Positions 18,422 to 30,082 of a stretch of 64,000 nucleotides of DNA are shown piece after piece. The notes under the pieces were generated by a model that made no database searches, was not told the origin of the DNA, and worked only from the letters and a program-made list of their open reading frames with translations. Numbering within the stretch: the first letter of the stretch is position 1; every line of letters begins with the position of its first letter. Location: positions 3,864,501 to 3,928,500 of the forward strand of contig NZ_CP064187.1 of NCBI RefSeq assembly GCF_015353075.1, written 5' to 3'. Made by a program: the position numbers and the translations under genes. This DNA comes from Rhizobium sp. 007 (GTDB lineage Bacteria; Pseudomonadota; Alphaproteobacteria; Rhizobiales; Rhizobiaceae).

Positions 18422-20095
18422 CTAGCTCTTGCGGGACAAAAACCAGCGAATTTCCGGCTTCTCGGCAAAAACGAAGTCGATCTCGATCTGGTCCGAACCG
18501 CAGATGCCGGAGGCGTCAGCAAAAAAGATATCTTCAGTGATCAGAACTTCGTTCCCCGGCGACGAAAAGAGCCAACTTTCGCCATCAGGCGCTGTCAGCA
18601 ACACGGACTCGCGATCACTCTGCTTCACATTTATGGCCGGATGGATATGGAAGCGCGCGGCCGCACGAAGAGGCTCGTCAATGACGCGCTCGCCTTGCGG
18701 CACCAGCCGATCACGGCCAGTGACGATGGAGCCTGCAGCATTTAGCGTCAGTTCGCGCTCATGGAGCATACCGAAATTTTTCAGATAGCCGTCGTGCCTG
18801 ACCTTGATGCCATCGCGTCCGTCGTCGGTTTCAGCGCGCTCGACGCTAACGGTCTTCACCGAATCCGTCATGACATAACCGAGAAATTCCGAGGCCGAGA
18901 AGCGGCTGGATGAGGTGTCGTTCAGTGTCACGGTCGAATGGGTCGCGGTCGTGCGGGCCATCTGCACATAGCGGCGGCCAGCGAATTTCGGTGAGCCGGA
19001 GTTGACGATAAAGCGATGACGACCCGACGACATTTCGAAGGAAAGGCAGCCCGCATGCGCCGTGCGCGACAGGGGGCCTGCTGCGGGAGGGCCGGTATCG
19101 GCGATCAAAATGGTATTTCCCGCCGCAAGTCGTTGATAGCGCGAATGCGGCATTGCCTTGAACGGTGGGCCGGCCGTTTCGTCATAGCGCAGAACCGACA
19201 TCAACTCGTTGGCAAGCGTCGATGTCGCGCCGTTAAAGAGCGCGAGATCGCCATTGTGGTGGCGGAAAAAGCGCAGCGCCGGATACATGCGATCGATGCC
19301 TGAAATCAGCTTCTGCGGCAGATCGTGACCGAGATTCACATAGGTCTGCCGCAGCGGTAGGAGATCGAGAAGCAATTCTAGGCCTGTGCGTGGATTGCGG
19401 GAGATATGCCCGCCGTCGGGTAGAATCTGGCTATCGAATTCATTATCCAGCGCCTGGGCAGCCTTGCGCAGCACACCTGGTCGCGCTGGCATTGCAATTG
19501 AAGCCATGGCGAGGGCGATCCGCAGGCGGAAAAGAACTTCCCCCGCCGGCGCGAAAGCCGACATACGTCGCAGGTAGCGAACCTGAAACGCCAGAGACTT
19601 CATAAAACGGCGGTAAAAGCCGCGATCAGCATTCTGCAGCACGACCGGCGAATGCGAGAGCCAGGCAATCACTCGCTGTGAAGCGACATCGAGTTCCCAG
19701 GCAATGCCTTCCATGCGGCCAGCATGCAACGAGAGCCAGCTATCGACGATCCCCCGGGCAACCGCGCAAGCTTGATCGCTTTTGTAGGCACGCATATGAC
19801 GAAGCCAGCCGAACCCATGCAAACGGCTGGCAAAAGCGCGTGAGGGAAGCGTAAAGCCGAAGGGCGACTTGCCGTTCGTCTCCAGAAGGCGTCCTGCCAG
19901 AGCAAAGCGGCCATTCATGATCTCCTCGGCGATATGAGGATCGATGGCGCGAAGATCGGTCGGCGCAACGATAAGCCTCTCGGGCACTTGGATTGTATGG
20001 CGGAAAAGGCGAAGGCGCAGCGATGCGATGCGCCGCGACATGCGGCGCCAAGCCTCCCGAACATACAAACTCGAAAACCGCCGGCCGGACTGCAT
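18422..20095 (-). CDS. Heparinase II/III family protein
   Basis: A 557-residue protein with an alpha-helical N-terminal half and a C-terminal heparinase II/III-like beta domain ([21 protein letters not shown], followed by [20 protein letters not shown], whose His-Ser-Thr stretch is the most recognisable part). Family members include polysaccharide lyases, but the many alphaproteobacterial proteins beside purH/rsmB have no proven substrate. No signal peptide is evident. Start is uncertain: the ATG at 20095 keeps [12 protein letters not shown], while one at 20041 would remove it. It lies between rsmB and purH on one strand. Confidence 0.85.
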   Translation of the reverse strand: MQSGRRFSSLYVREAWRRMSRRIASLRLRLFRHTIQVPERLIVAPTDLRAIDPHIAEEIMNGRFALAGRLLETNGKSPFGFTLPSRAFASRLHGFGWLRHMRAYKSDQACAVARGIVDSWLSLHAGRMEGIAWELDVASQRVIAWLSHSPVVLQNADRGFYRRFMKSLAFQVRYLRRMSAFAPAGEVLFRLRIALAMASIAMPARPGVLRKAAQALDNEFDSQILPDGGHISRNPRTGLELLLDLLPLRQTYVNLGHDLPQKLISGIDRMYPALRFFRHHNGDLALFNGATSTLANELMSVLRYDETAGPPFKAMPHSRYQRLAAGNTILIADTGPPAAGPLSRTAHAGCLSFEMSSGRHRFIVNSGSPKFAGRRYVQMARTTATHSTVTLNDTSSSRFSASEFLGYVMTDSVKTVSVERAETDDGRDGIKVRHDGYLKNFGMLHERELTLNAAGSIVTGRDRLVPQGERVIDEPLRAAARFHIHPAINVKQSDRESVLLTAPDGESWLFSSPGNEVLITEDIFFADASGICGSDQIEIDFVFAEKPEIRWFLSRKS

Positions 20096-20205
20096 ATTCT
20101 ATTGTCTATTGACCTCATGATTAAGAATAGGTGAATGAGGGCCGCATTCAGCGGTAAGACTGCATTAATTGTGACAGAAACGAAATCTAGGGAAGGTCCA
20201 TGCAA

Positions 20206-21585
20206 TCAGGCAACACGCCGCAGCACTGCAGCGTAAAAACCGTCAAGACCTGAAGCGACCGTTGCGGGCATTCGCAGCATGGGGGGGGTCGTCCGGAATT
20301 CGCCAAGCGGACTGATCGCTATTTCCAAACCGGGCCATCGAGCAGCGTCGATCCGGACGCGCTCGACATTCGGTGTGTCCGCCAAGATGCGGCTGACGAC
20401 ATCCTCGCCTTCGACGGGATCCAGCGAGCAATTTGAAAAGACGAGAGTACCGCCAGGCTTCAGGAGCGTCAGCGCATGGCGAAGCAACCGTTCTTGCACG
20501 CCAGCAAGCTTTGCGATGTCCTCGGGCCCCTTCGTCCAGAGAACATCCGGATGACGGCGCGTCGTGCCCGTCGAGGAGCAGGGGGCGTCGAGCAGGATGG
20601 CGTCAAACGGTTCGCCCGGCTGGTATTTCACAAGATCCGTCGTGAGCGTTTCTGCCTTGAGAGCGAGGCGATCGAGATTGGAGCGTAGGCGCTTCAATCG
20701 GCTTTCGGATTGATCAATCGCAGTGACGCTACCTCCGGCGAGAATGAGTTGTGCGGTCTTGCCGCCGGGTGCGGCGCAAAGATCGACGACGCGTTTGCCA
20801 GACAGGTCGCCAAGGAGCTTGGCCGGAATGCTTGCCGCGGCGTCCTGCACCCACCATTCGCCTTGATCGAAACCTTCAAGGGAGGGGATAGTGCCATCAA
20901 AGGCTGCGAGACGCACACCACCGGTCGGCAGGACTTCCCCATTCAACCTTGCTGCCCAGCCTGCCGCATCCGACTTCACGGTGAGATCGATTGCCGCGGG
21001 CTCGAGCTGAGATTCGGCGATCGCCGCGGCGGCCTCTTTCCCGTAAGCCTTTTCAAGACGGTTGATAAACCAAGCCGGCATCGGCGAAATCTTCGCGATG
21101 TCTTCGAGGACCTTCTCCTTCTCGCGGCCAAGACGTCGCAGGATCGCATTCACCAGTTTTGCGAAGCGGCGATTGCGAGGATCCTGATTTGCCTGCTCGA
21201 CGGCAAGATCGACCGCCGAATGGTCGGGGACGTCGAGATAAAGGATCTGCGCCGCTCCAACCGCAAGCACATGATGGAGTGCGCGCGCGCCTTCCGGCAA
21301 CGGCGAGTCTAATAGAGAAGCAATCGCGGCATCGATGCGGGGCAGGTGACGGAGCGCAGTGTTGAGAATAGCGCGAACCAATGCGCGATCGCTCTCCCCG
21401 AGTGCCTTATATGCGGGATTCCCGTGTTCGTGATCCAATGCACCATCTAGCGGCAGTTTGCGGTCAATCACGGCAGCGAGGATCTTCGCTGCGGCCGCAC
21501 GCGCCTCTAGGCCCGGCTTGACCGCGAGGCGTTCTGCAGGCGGTTTCTTTTTGTTGAATGGCTTGTTTCTGCCGTCTGAATTCAA
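20206..21585 (-). CDS. rsmB: 16S rRNA m5C967-type methyltransferase (RsmB/Sun family)
   Basis: Predicted to methylate a cytosine in 16S rRNA with S-adenosylmethionine. The 459-residue protein has an N-terminal NusB-like helical domain (about 28-160) and a C-terminal Rossmann methyltransferase: motif [16 protein letters not shown], motif [17 protein letters not shown] with one catalytic cysteine, and motif [14 protein letters not shown] with the other. The ATG overlaps the htpX stop by four bases, so the two are translationally coupled. Which RNA position is modified is inferred from the family. Confidence 0.92.
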   Translation of the reverse strand: MNSDGRNKPFNKKKPPAERLAVKPGLEARAAAAKILAAVIDRKLPLDGALDHEHGNPAYKALGESDRALVRAILNTALRHLPRIDAAIASLLDSPLPEGARALHHVLAVGAAQILYLDVPDHSAVDLAVEQANQDPRNRRFAKLVNAILRRLGREKEKVLEDIAKISPMPAWFINRLEKAYGKEAAAAIAESQLEPAAIDLTVKSDAAGWAARLNGEVLPTGGVRLAAFDGTIPSLEGFDQGEWWVQDAAASIPAKLLGDLSGKRVVDLCAAPGGKTAQLILAGGSVTAIDQSESRLKRLRSNLDRLALKAETLTTDLVKYQPGEPFDAILLDAPCSSTGTTRRHPDVLWTKGPEDIAKLAGVQERLLRHALTLLKPGGTLVFSNCSLDPVEGEDVVSRILADTPNVERVRIDAARWPGLEIAISPLGEFRTTPPMLRMPATVASGLDGFYAAVLRRVA

Positions 21586-22544
21586 GACCAGGGCCCTTTT
21601 GGCGGTTGGGAACCACCGCGGCCAATACCCGTATTCGGAACCGAGCGCGATCTGCGCGACGGATTACCAGCGCGAACCGTCGCCGTCGAGCCATTCATAC
21701 CGTTCCCCGCCATTTCCTGAAGTGCTGCAATACGGTTTTCCGTATTCGGGTGCGTCGAAAACAGATTGTCCATCCGTTCCCCGGAGAGGGGATTGATGAT
21801 GAACATATGCGCCGTCGCAGGATTGCGCTCGGCATCATAGTTCGGGATATGCGCCGCGCCACGGGCAATCTTGCCGAGCGCGGAAGCGAGCCAAAGGGGG
21901 TCGCCGCAGATTTCGGCGCCGCGCCGGTCGGCAGAATATTCGCGCGTCCGGCTGATCGCCATCTGCACAAGCATGGCGGCGAGCGGCGCTACGATCATCG
22001 CCAGAAGCACGCCGACGAAACCGAAGGGGTTGCTGTTGTTCTCGCGATTGCCGCCGAAAAAGAAGGCGAAGTTACCGAGCATCGAGATTGCGCCGGCAAG
22101 CGTCGCCGTGATCGTCATCGTCAGCGTGTCGCGGTTCTGGATATGCGCCAGTTCATGCGCCATCACAGCCGCCACCTCTTCCGGCGAGAGCGCGCTGAGC
22201 AGCCCTGTCGAGGCCGCGACGGCGGCATTCTCCGGATTGCGGCCCGTGGCAAAGGCATTCGGCTGCGGATTGTCGTAGAGATAGACTTTCGGCATGGGCA
22301 GGCCGGCATTTCGCGCAAGATCGCGAACGATGCGGAAGAATTCCGGCGCGTTGCGCTCATCGACTTCCTGCGCCCGGTAGGCAGAAAGCACCATCCGGTC
22401 CGAATTCCAGTAGGAAAAGAAATTCATGCCCGCAGCGATCAGGAAGGCGATCATCATGCCGCCGCGGCCACCGATCAGGAATCCGACGAACATGAACAGG
22501 GCCGTCATGAAGGCAAGCAACATGGCAGTGCGAACGAGGTTCAT
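21582..22544 (-). CDS. htpX: Membrane zinc metalloprotease HtpX
   Basis: HtpX is an inner-membrane M48 protease that degrades misfolded membrane proteins. The 320-residue product starts with two hydrophobic segments (about 4-50), has the zinc motif HELAH ([20 protein letters not shown]), two further membrane segments, and the third zinc ligand glutamate region [15 protein letters not shown]. An extra Gly/Ser/Arg/Pro-rich tail of about 35 residues follows the domain. The ATG at 22544 is preceded by GGAGATGGAGACC and matches the usual [11 protein letters not shown] start. Divergent from the DUF1674 gene. Confidence 0.95.
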   Translation of the reverse strand: MNLVRTAMLLAFMTALFMFVGFLIGGRGGMMIAFLIAAGMNFFSYWNSDRMVLSAYRAQEVDERNAPEFFRIVRDLARNAGLPMPKVYLYDNPQPNAFATGRNPENAAVAASTGLLSALSPEEVAAVMAHELAHIQNRDTLTMTITATLAGAISMLGNFAFFFGGNRENNSNPFGFVGVLLAMIVAPLAAMLVQMAISRTREYSADRRGAEICGDPLWLASALGKIARGAAHIPNYDAERNPATAHMFIINPLSGERMDNLFSTHPNTENRIAALQEMAGNGMNGSTATVRAGNPSRRSRSVPNTGIGRGGSQPPKGPWS

Positions 22545-22652
22545 CGAGGTCTCCATCTCCCATCTGCGGCAAAAGGGTTTCAATCAAGCCGCCGGCGCAC
22601 TATGATTTGGTTATTCGCCAGCCATTTTCAATATTTCCGGCGGGAGACGCAA

Positions 22653-22877
22653 TTGCAGCCAGCGGACAACGACAATGTAGATAGCACTGTGGCAGAAGGA
22701 GCAGTACTACCGCGCAAGGCTCTGTCACCCGCTGCCAGACGCGCGCTTGCCGAAGCCGAAGAACGACGCAGGAACCAGAAACCCCTGGATCTGCCACCGG
22801 AGATCGGTGGACGGGGAGGAGCCGAGCCAGCGCGCTTCGGCGACTACGAGATCAACGGCCGTGCGATCGATTTTTAA
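22653..22877 (+). CDS. DUF1674 (SDHAF4-like) small protein
   Basis: The C-terminal EIGGRGGAEPARFGDYEINGRAIDF motif defines DUF1674, whose eukaryotic members (SDHAF4) help assemble succinate dehydrogenase by shielding the flavinated subunit. The 74-residue form begins at a TTG codon (22653) with GGGAG exactly six bases upstream; the nearest ATG (22601) would add residues unlike the family and has no ribosome-binding site. The middle is highly charged and helical. The role in succinate dehydrogenase assembly is inferred from the family, and no sdh gene is nearby. Confidence 0.82.
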   Translation: MQPADNDNVDSTVAEGAVLPRKALSPAARRALAEAEERRRNQKPLDLPPEIGGRGGAEPARFGDYEINGRAIDF

Positions 22878-23187
22878 GTAAATATTCCTAGTCTTCTCGC
22901 CCTTGAAGTCTTCGCGGTTCTCCTGCACCGGCCTGGAGTCGACGCACGGCAAGGATTGACGGCGGGTTTACCGCGCATGCGTTGATAAAGGGGCCAATAT
23001 TCTGGCTGGATTGTCGCCAACGTGGTTCTTTCAGACGATCGGAATCCGGCCGAAGATATGCTGTTGGAGCCAAAGATATGCTGTCGGAAGGCCATGCCCG
23101 TGAATACGACGGCGCACGCAAGCTGCGCGCCGTCCGTGCCGGCACGACTGAAAAGCGGCTCCCTGGTTTTCGGGAGCCGCTCTGATT
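22878..23187. other. Gap between the DUF1674 gene and acs
   Basis: About 310 bp with no supportable gene. It contains an imperfect 20-bp tandem repeat (23051-23070 and 23071-23090, sharing AAGATATGCTGT) and, at the right end, the acs terminator hairpin. Confidence 0.5.
23151..23181 (-). terminator. Terminator of acs
   Basis: A perfect 10-bp stem AGCGGCTCCC/GGGAGCCGCT with an 8-base loop; on the minus strand it is followed by TTT, just after the acs stop. On the plus strand it could also stop transcripts from the DUF1674 gene. Confidence 0.8.
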
Positions 23188-25143
<1,956 letters not shown>

Positions 25144-25268
25144 GTGACTCCTCCTCAACACAGGCACCGGCTAACTGCGCAAGGGCGATCACCGGAACTC
25201 GATTTAGGCATTCATAGCAGGTCAAAAGCACCCGGCAATTAGACAAAGGTCATTTCATTCCTGATCAA

Positions 25269-25297
25269 TTGCAATTCTGCGTCACTCCAGTTATATA
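25269..25297 (+). promoter_or_regulatory. Predicted vegetative promoter of trcR
   Basis: TTGCAA (25269-25274) and TATATA (25292-25297) are separated by 17 bases, close to the housekeeping sigma pattern. Transcription would begin near 25304, about 68 bases before the trcR ATG. Confidence 0.6.
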
Positions 25298-25310
25298 GCG
25301 CCATATTTCC

Positions 25311-25329
25311 GGATATTATGGTGATATCC
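25311..25329. promoter_or_regulatory. Inverted repeat in the trcR leader
   Basis: GGATAT and ATATCC are separated by seven bases and lie just after the predicted transcription start, an operator-like place. No regulator is known to me for this pattern. Confidence 0.4.
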
Positions 25330-25371
25330 ACGGACCGCGACACCGGCGCGGACGACAGAAGGACTATATCC

Positions 25372-26079
25372 ATGGCTCAACAATTGCTCATGCCGAAGGC
25401 GACCGCCATCTGGCTCGTCGACAATACGGCGCTGTCTTTCGATCAGATCGCCCAGTTCTGCAAGCTGCATCCGCTCGAGGTGAAAGCAATTGCCGACGGC
25501 GAGGCAGCGCAGGGCATCAAGGGCCTGGACCCGATCTCGACCGGCCAGCTTTCACGCGATGAAATCGCCCGCGCCGAAGCAAACCCGAACCACAAGCTGA
25601 AACTCTCGGAGCCGAAGGTTCGCGTTCCCGAATCCAAGCGCCGTGGTCCGCGTTACACGCCTGTTTCCAAGCGCCAGGACCGTCCGAATGCCATTCTCTG
25701 GCTCGTTCGCAATCACCCAGAGCTGAAGGATGCTCAGATTTCACGCCTCGTCGGCACGACGAAATCGACGATCGAGCAGATTCGTGAACGCACGCATTGG
25801 AACTCGGCCAACCTGACGCCGATGGATCCGGTCACGCTCGGCCTCTGCAGCCAGATCGACCTCGATATGGAAGTGGAAAAGGCATCCAGGGGCCGGCCAC
25901 TGCCGACCGCCGCCGAACTCGGCGCCACGCTGCAGTCCGCCCAGGAAACTGAGCGCATGAGCCCGAATTTCGAACGCGAAGAAGAGCGCGAAATCGACGC
26001 CGATGCCGTCTTTGCCAAGCTCAAGTCTCTGAAGTCTTCCTCCAAGGATAAGGATGAAGACGAAGACGATCGCTTCTGA
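25372..26079 (+). CDS. trcR: Cell-cycle transcriptional regulator TrcR (DUF1013)
   Basis: This 235-residue protein belongs to the DUF1013 family, conserved across alphaproteobacteria and named TrcR for cell-cycle transcription control in Caulobacter. Its middle holds a helix-turn-helix-like segment (AQISRLVGTTKSTIEQIRERTHW) and the N-terminus a second (LSFDQIAQFCKLHPLEVKAI); the tail is acidic (KDKDEDEDDRF). The ATG at 25372 has AAGGA upstream; the frame is open from 25318, but that start would lie within the predicted leader. Being near the origin fits an early-replicated regulatory gene. Function in this organism is by family. Confidence 0.9.
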   Translation: MAQQLLMPKATAIWLVDNTALSFDQIAQFCKLHPLEVKAIADGEAAQGIKGLDPISTGQLSRDEIARAEANPNHKLKLSEPKVRVPESKRRGPRYTPVSKRQDRPNAILWLVRNHPELKDAQISRLVGTTKSTIEQIRERTHWNSANLTPMDPVTLGLCSQIDLDMEVEKASRGRPLPTAAELGATLQSAQETERMSPNFEREEEREIDADAVFAKLKSLKSSSKDKDEDEDDRF

Positions 26080-26096
26080 CCTGTTTGCATAAAGCG

Positions 26097-26130
26097 AAAA
26101 GACCCGCCGGAGCGATCCGGCGGGTCTTTT
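26097..26130. terminator. Bidirectional terminator between trcR and the flagellin gene
   Basis: A perfect 14-bp stem AAAAGACCCGCCGG/CCGGCGGGTCTTTT with a 6-base loop has T runs in both directions, serving two convergent genes. Confidence 0.92.
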
Positions 26131-26150
26131 GTTTTCTGCTGTTGCCGCGT

Positions 26151-27056
26151 TTAGCTGCGGAAGAGCGACAGGATGTTCTGAGATGCCGAGTTCGCAATCG
26201 ACAGAGATTGGATTGCAAGCTGCTGCTGCGTCTGAAGAGCGGTCAGCTTGGAAGATTCTTCTTCCATGTCGGCGTCGACAAGGCGGCCGATGCCGGAGTC
26301 GATCGAGTCGCTCAAAGTCGAGACGAAATCTTCCTGCAGTTGGATGCGAGTGGAGATCGAGCCGAGCTGTGCACCGGCGCTGGTCATCGCCTTCAGAGCG
26401 GATTCGACAGCCGTCAGCGCAAGACCGACGTCATCTGTAGTGAAATTGGTGATGTCCATCTTATAGACGGAGCCGATCGTACCGTTCGAGGTGCCGATAA
26501 TACCCGTGGACGTTTCGATCAGGCCTCCGCTCATGCCGAACAGGACGTTGCCGACCGAGGTATCGTCGAGGATATATTCAGTCTGTTTGACGGATACAGC
26601 GTTCGAGCCATCGCGAACGAAGGTCGAAACGACGCTCTTCGTACCCTCGCCGGCGACCCAGTTCTCACCGGAGAAGGAAGCAGACTGAGCAATGCTCAGC
26701 AGCTGAGCCTGAAGCTGGGAAATCTCTTCCTGAACCTTGGCCTTGTCGACGCCCTTTTCGGTAGCGGCAACCAGCTTGGCCTTGATTTCGGAAACAATAT
26801 CGATGGCGCTGTCCATCGCGGCATAGGCCGTGTCGACCTTGGCGGCACCGAGGCCGAGAGCGTCGGAAACAGCCGAAAGCGCCTTGTTGTCCGAACGCAT
26901 GGTCGTTGCAATCGACCAGTAAGCGGCATTGTCAGCGGCCTTGCCGACGCGCAGGCCGGACGAAACGTGGTCCTGGGTTTCCTTGAGGCTCTGGTTTACA
27001 CCGCGAAGGGTCTGCAGTGCCGCCATTGCGGCAGTGTTCGTTAGAATGCTTGACAT
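26151..27056 (-). CDS. Flagellin (orphan copy)
   Basis: A 301-residue flagellin. The N-terminal D0/D1 region (SSILTNTAAMAALQTLRGVNQSLKETQDHVSSGLRVGKAADNAAYWSIA) and C-terminal region (STRIQLQEDFVSTLSDSIDSGIGRLVDADMEEESSKLTALQTQQQLAIQSLSIANSASQNILSLFR) are typical of rhizobial complex-filament flagellins, with a short central domain. No other flagellar gene is in the window; related rhizobia carry several flagellin genes, some outside the main motility cluster. The upstream region holds two copies of a GGTTA(A)CA-CTCGTCAACG direct repeat. Which of the species' flagellins this is cannot be told. Confidence 0.93.
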   Translation of the reverse strand: MSSILTNTAAMAALQTLRGVNQSLKETQDHVSSGLRVGKAADNAAYWSIATTMRSDNKALSAVSDALGLGAAKVDTAYAAMDSAIDIVSEIKAKLVAATEKGVDKAKVQEEISQLQAQLLSIAQSASFSGENWVAGEGTKSVVSTFVRDGSNAVSVKQTEYILDDTSVGNVLFGMSGGLIETSTGIIGTSNGTIGSVYKMDITNFTTDDVGLALTAVESALKAMTSAGAQLGSISTRIQLQEDFVSTLSDSIDSGIGRLVDADMEEESSKLTALQTQQQLAIQSLSIANSASQNILSLFRS

Positions 27057-27168
27057 CGCTTTTTGTCCAATTCGCTTGGGTGAAAGGGCATTCCGGCCGA
27101 GGCCGAGAGCGGCGGTGCTTCATGCTCACCTGCAACAGGTGTCCGTGCGCCGAACCTAGCGAAAACAT

Positions 27169-27207
27169 GGTTAACAACTCGTCAACGCTGGTTACATCTC
27201 GTCAACG
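27169..27207. repeat. Direct repeat upstream of the flagellin gene
   Basis: GGTTAACAACTCGTCAACG (27169-27187) and GGTTACATCTCGTCAACG (27190-27207) are near-identical copies lying about 110-150 bp upstream of the flagellin start. The spacing of about two helical turns suggests a pair of regulator sites; the regulator is unknown. Confidence 0.6.
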
Positions 27208-27230
27208 AATCTTACCGAATAGGTAATTTC

Positions 27231-29141
27231 CTACATTGGAAGCGAGCCAAAACCCCTGCTGCGCAAGGCCTCCGCGATTTCATGCAGAATGGCCGGATCG
27301 TCGATGGTCGCCGGCATTTTCCATGGTTCGCCGTCCGCGATCTTCTGCATTGTGCCACGCAGGATCTTGCCCGAACGGGTCTTCGGCAGACGTTTGACGA
27401 CAATCGCCGTCTTGAATGCGGCCACCGGACCGATCTGGTCGCGAATCAGTTTGACGACCTCTGCTTCAATCGTTGCCTTCGCCTTCGTGACGTTCTTCTT
27501 GAGCACAAGGAAGCCGCAAGGCACCTGCCCCTTGAGCGGATCGGCAATACCGACGACGGCGCACTCTGCAACATCCGGATGCTTTGCGCAGACCTCTTCC
27601 ATTGCTCCTGTCGAAAGCCTGTGGCCCGCACAATTGATGATGTCGTCCGTGCGCGACATGATGAACAGATAGCCGTCGTCATCCACATAACCGGCGTCCG
27701 CTGTCTTGTAGTATCCCGGAAATTCCTCGAGATATGCCGTGCGAAAACGCTCGTCTGCCTTCCAGAGTGTCGGCAGACAGCCCGGCGGCAAGGGCAGCTT
27801 GGCGACGATGTTGCCGAGCGTGCCGGGTGGCACCTGATGTCCTGCGTCGTCGAGAACCTGGATCTCGTAACCAGGCACCGGCACGGACGCTGATCCGTGC
27901 TTTACTGGAAGCCCACCGAGACCGAGTGGATTTGCAGCGACCGGCCAGCCGGTTTCCGTCTGCCACCAATGATCGACGACGGGAACCTTAAGCATCTTTT
28001 CCGCCCATTTGAGAGTTTCGGGATCGGCTCGCTCACCCGCAAGAAAAAGCGCCCGGAAATGCGGGTTCGAATAGTGGCGCACGAACTCGCCATCGGCATC
28101 TTCCCGGCGAATTGCGCGGAAGGCTGTCGGAGCGGTAAAGAGAACACGCACATCGTATTCGCAAATCACGCGCCAGAACGCGCCGGCGTCGGGTGTGCCG
28201 ACGGGTTTGCCCTCAAAGATTACAGTCGCCACACCCGCAAGCAACGGCGCATAGACGATATAGGAATGACCAACCACCCAGCCGATATCGGAGGCTGCCC
28301 AGAAAACTTCGCCGGGTTTCATTGCGTAGATGTTCGCCATCGACCAGTGCAGCGCGACCATATGCCCGCCATTGTCGCGGACGACGCCTTTCGGCTGACC
28401 GGTGGTGCCGGATGTGTAAAGGATATAGAGCGGATCGATCGCTTTGACGGCTACGCAAGGAATGCTCCTGCCATGGTGAAGCGCTACGGCCTCTTGGAAA
28501 GCATGATCGCGCCCAGGCACAAGTTCGGCCGTCAGTTGCGGCCTTTGCAGAACGAGGCAATGTGCGGGCTTTGATTTCGCCGCAGCGATGGCCTGATCGA
28601 CAAGCGGCTTGTAAGCCACGACACGGCCGGGCTCCAATCCGCAGCTGGCAGTGACCACGAGCTTTGCGCCTGAATCATCGATGCGAGCCGCAAGTTCGTT
28701 GGCAGCAAACCCTCCAAAAACCACGGAGTGGATGGCGCCGATGCGAGCGCAGGCAAGCATGGAGAAAATGGCTTCGGGCACCATCGGCATGTAGATGATG
28801 ACACGATCGCCTTTGCCGATGCCGAACGCTTGAAAGGTCGCCGCGATTGCCTGCACTTCGCCAAGCGCTTCCTCGTAACTAAAACGTGCCTTGGCGCCAC
28901 TCATGGCACTGTCGAAGATGATGGCTGTTTCCGTGCCGCGGCCTGCCAACACATGGCGGTCCAGGCAATTGTAACAGGTGTTGGTCTCACCGTCTGCGAA
29001 CCAGCGGCCGTAAACGCCCTGTGATGGCGAGAAGACCCGCTGCGGCTCCTTGAACCAGGTGATCGCTCTTGAAGCATCGCGCCAGAATGCTTCCGGATCG
29101 CTCTTCCAGCTCGCATAGACCTGATGATAGCTGCTCTGCAT
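27231..29141 (-). CDS. Acyl-CoA synthetase, ACSS3/PrpE-like (propionyl-CoA synthetase type)
   Basis: A 636-residue AMP-forming acyl-CoA ligase. Motifs: YTSGTTGQPKGVVRDNGGH (the RDNGGH ending is typical of PrpE/ACSS3 rather than Acs), VDHWWQTETGWP, DDGYLFIMSRTDDIINCAGHRLSTG, and [11 protein letters not shown] with the regulatory lysine. WQTETGWP, in place of the WWQTETGG of acetyl-CoA synthetase, points to propionate or a similar short acid. The ATG at 29141 follows GGGGAGGAG; the longer open frame upstream is unlikely. The substrate call is inference. The flagellin gene lies downstream on the same strand. Confidence 0.88.
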   Translation of the reverse strand: MQSSYHQVYASWKSDPEAFWRDASRAITWFKEPQRVFSPSQGVYGRWFADGETNTCYNCLDRHVLAGRGTETAIIFDSAMSGAKARFSYEEALGEVQAIAATFQAFGIGKGDRVIIYMPMVPEAIFSMLACARIGAIHSVVFGGFAANELAARIDDSGAKLVVTASCGLEPGRVVAYKPLVDQAIAAAKSKPAHCLVLQRPQLTAELVPGRDHAFQEAVALHHGRSIPCVAVKAIDPLYILYTSGTTGQPKGVVRDNGGHMVALHWSMANIYAMKPGEVFWAASDIGWVVGHSYIVYAPLLAGVATVIFEGKPVGTPDAGAFWRVICEYDVRVLFTAPTAFRAIRREDADGEFVRHYSNPHFRALFLAGERADPETLKWAEKMLKVPVVDHWWQTETGWPVAANPLGLGGLPVKHGSASVPVPGYEIQVLDDAGHQVPPGTLGNIVAKLPLPPGCLPTLWKADERFRTAYLEEFPGYYKTADAGYVDDDGYLFIMSRTDDIINCAGHRLSTGAMEEVCAKHPDVAECAVVGIADPLKGQVPCGFLVLKKNVTKAKATIEAEVVKLIRDQIGPVAAFKTAIVVKRLPKTRSGKILRGTMQKIADGEPWKMPATIDDPAILHEIAEALRSRGFGSLPM

Positions 29142-29224
29142 TTGCTCCTCCCCAGGACATGCACGCCGTGTGGCGAGTTTAGGCGAGGGGAGGCTGGACC
29201 GGAAGCCCGACGAAAGCAGAAGGA

Positions 29225-29884
29225 CTAACGCGCGCCGAAAATGGCGGACCCGACGCGCACGCTCGTCGCACCGAAGGCCACGGCCGTTTCGTAGTCCCCG
29301 GACATGCCCATGGAGAGTTTTTCTACACCGCATTTTCCTGCGATCTTAGCCAGCAGAGCAAAATGCGGACCGGGATTTTCCTCGGCTGGGGGAATGCACA
29401 TCAGGCCTTCGATCGAAAGGCCGAGCTCATTCCGGCAGAAATCGACGAATGCGGGTGTATCGGCGGGCGCAATACCGGCCTTTTGCGGTTCTAAACCGCT
29501 ATTAACCTGGACATAGAGCCGAACGGTCTTGCCTTGCCGTTTCATTTCCCCGGCGATTGCGCGGGCGATCTTTTCACGATCGACGGTTTCTATGACATCA
29601 AAGAGCGCAACGGCATCGGTTGCCTTATTCGATTGCAGCGGCCCGATAAGGTGCAGCTCGATGCCGGGCGTCTCGGTCTTGAGTTCCGGCCATTTGCCTT
29701 GGCTTTCCTGAACGCGGTTCTCGCCGAAAATGCGCTGACCAGCCGCAATCGCGGGGCGGATGGCCTCCGCATCGAAGGTCTTCGACACGGCAACGAGTTG
29801 AACCGATCCGGCAGGACGCTGAGACTGACGCTCGGCTGCCGAAATGCGCGCGCGAACATCGTTCAACCGCTCTTGAAGTTCCAT
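29225..29884 (-). CDS. PLP homeostasis protein (YggS/PROSC family)
   Basis: A 219-residue PLP-binding protein with a single TIM-barrel domain: LVAVSKTFDAEAIRPAIAAGQRIFGENRVQE contains the PLP lysine (VSKT), IELHLIGPLQSNKA and the C-terminal LSMGMSGDYETAVAFGATSVRVGSAIFG complete the family signature. These proteins have no known enzyme activity and keep free PLP in balance. An antisense frame continues far upstream of the ATG at 29884 into leuS, but the family N-terminus is at this ATG. Divergent from leuS. Confidence 0.93.
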   Translation of the reverse strand: MELQERLNDVRARISAAERQSQRPAGSVQLVAVSKTFDAEAIRPAIAAGQRIFGENRVQESQGKWPELKTETPGIELHLIGPLQSNKATDAVALFDVIETVDREKIARAIAGEMKRQGKTVRLYVQVNSGLEPQKAGIAPADTPAFVDFCRNELGLSIEGLMCIPPAEENPGPHFALLAKIAGKCGVEKLSMGMSGDYETAVAFGATSVRVGSAIFGAR

Positions 29885-30082
29885 TATCTTATCCCGACAT
29901 GTCCGCATAAGGCGGATGGCATGCACTAACCGCGCCTGACATTCTTGCCAAGGCCCTGTCTGCCAAAAAGCAGTTTGCTGCGAGGGAGGGACGCTTGTAG
30001 TACCCGCAAAACTTGACGCTACAGCGGTTTCATGGTGAAGGTCACCACCAACCTCCCCTGATTTTCCGGAAATTCGAATACC

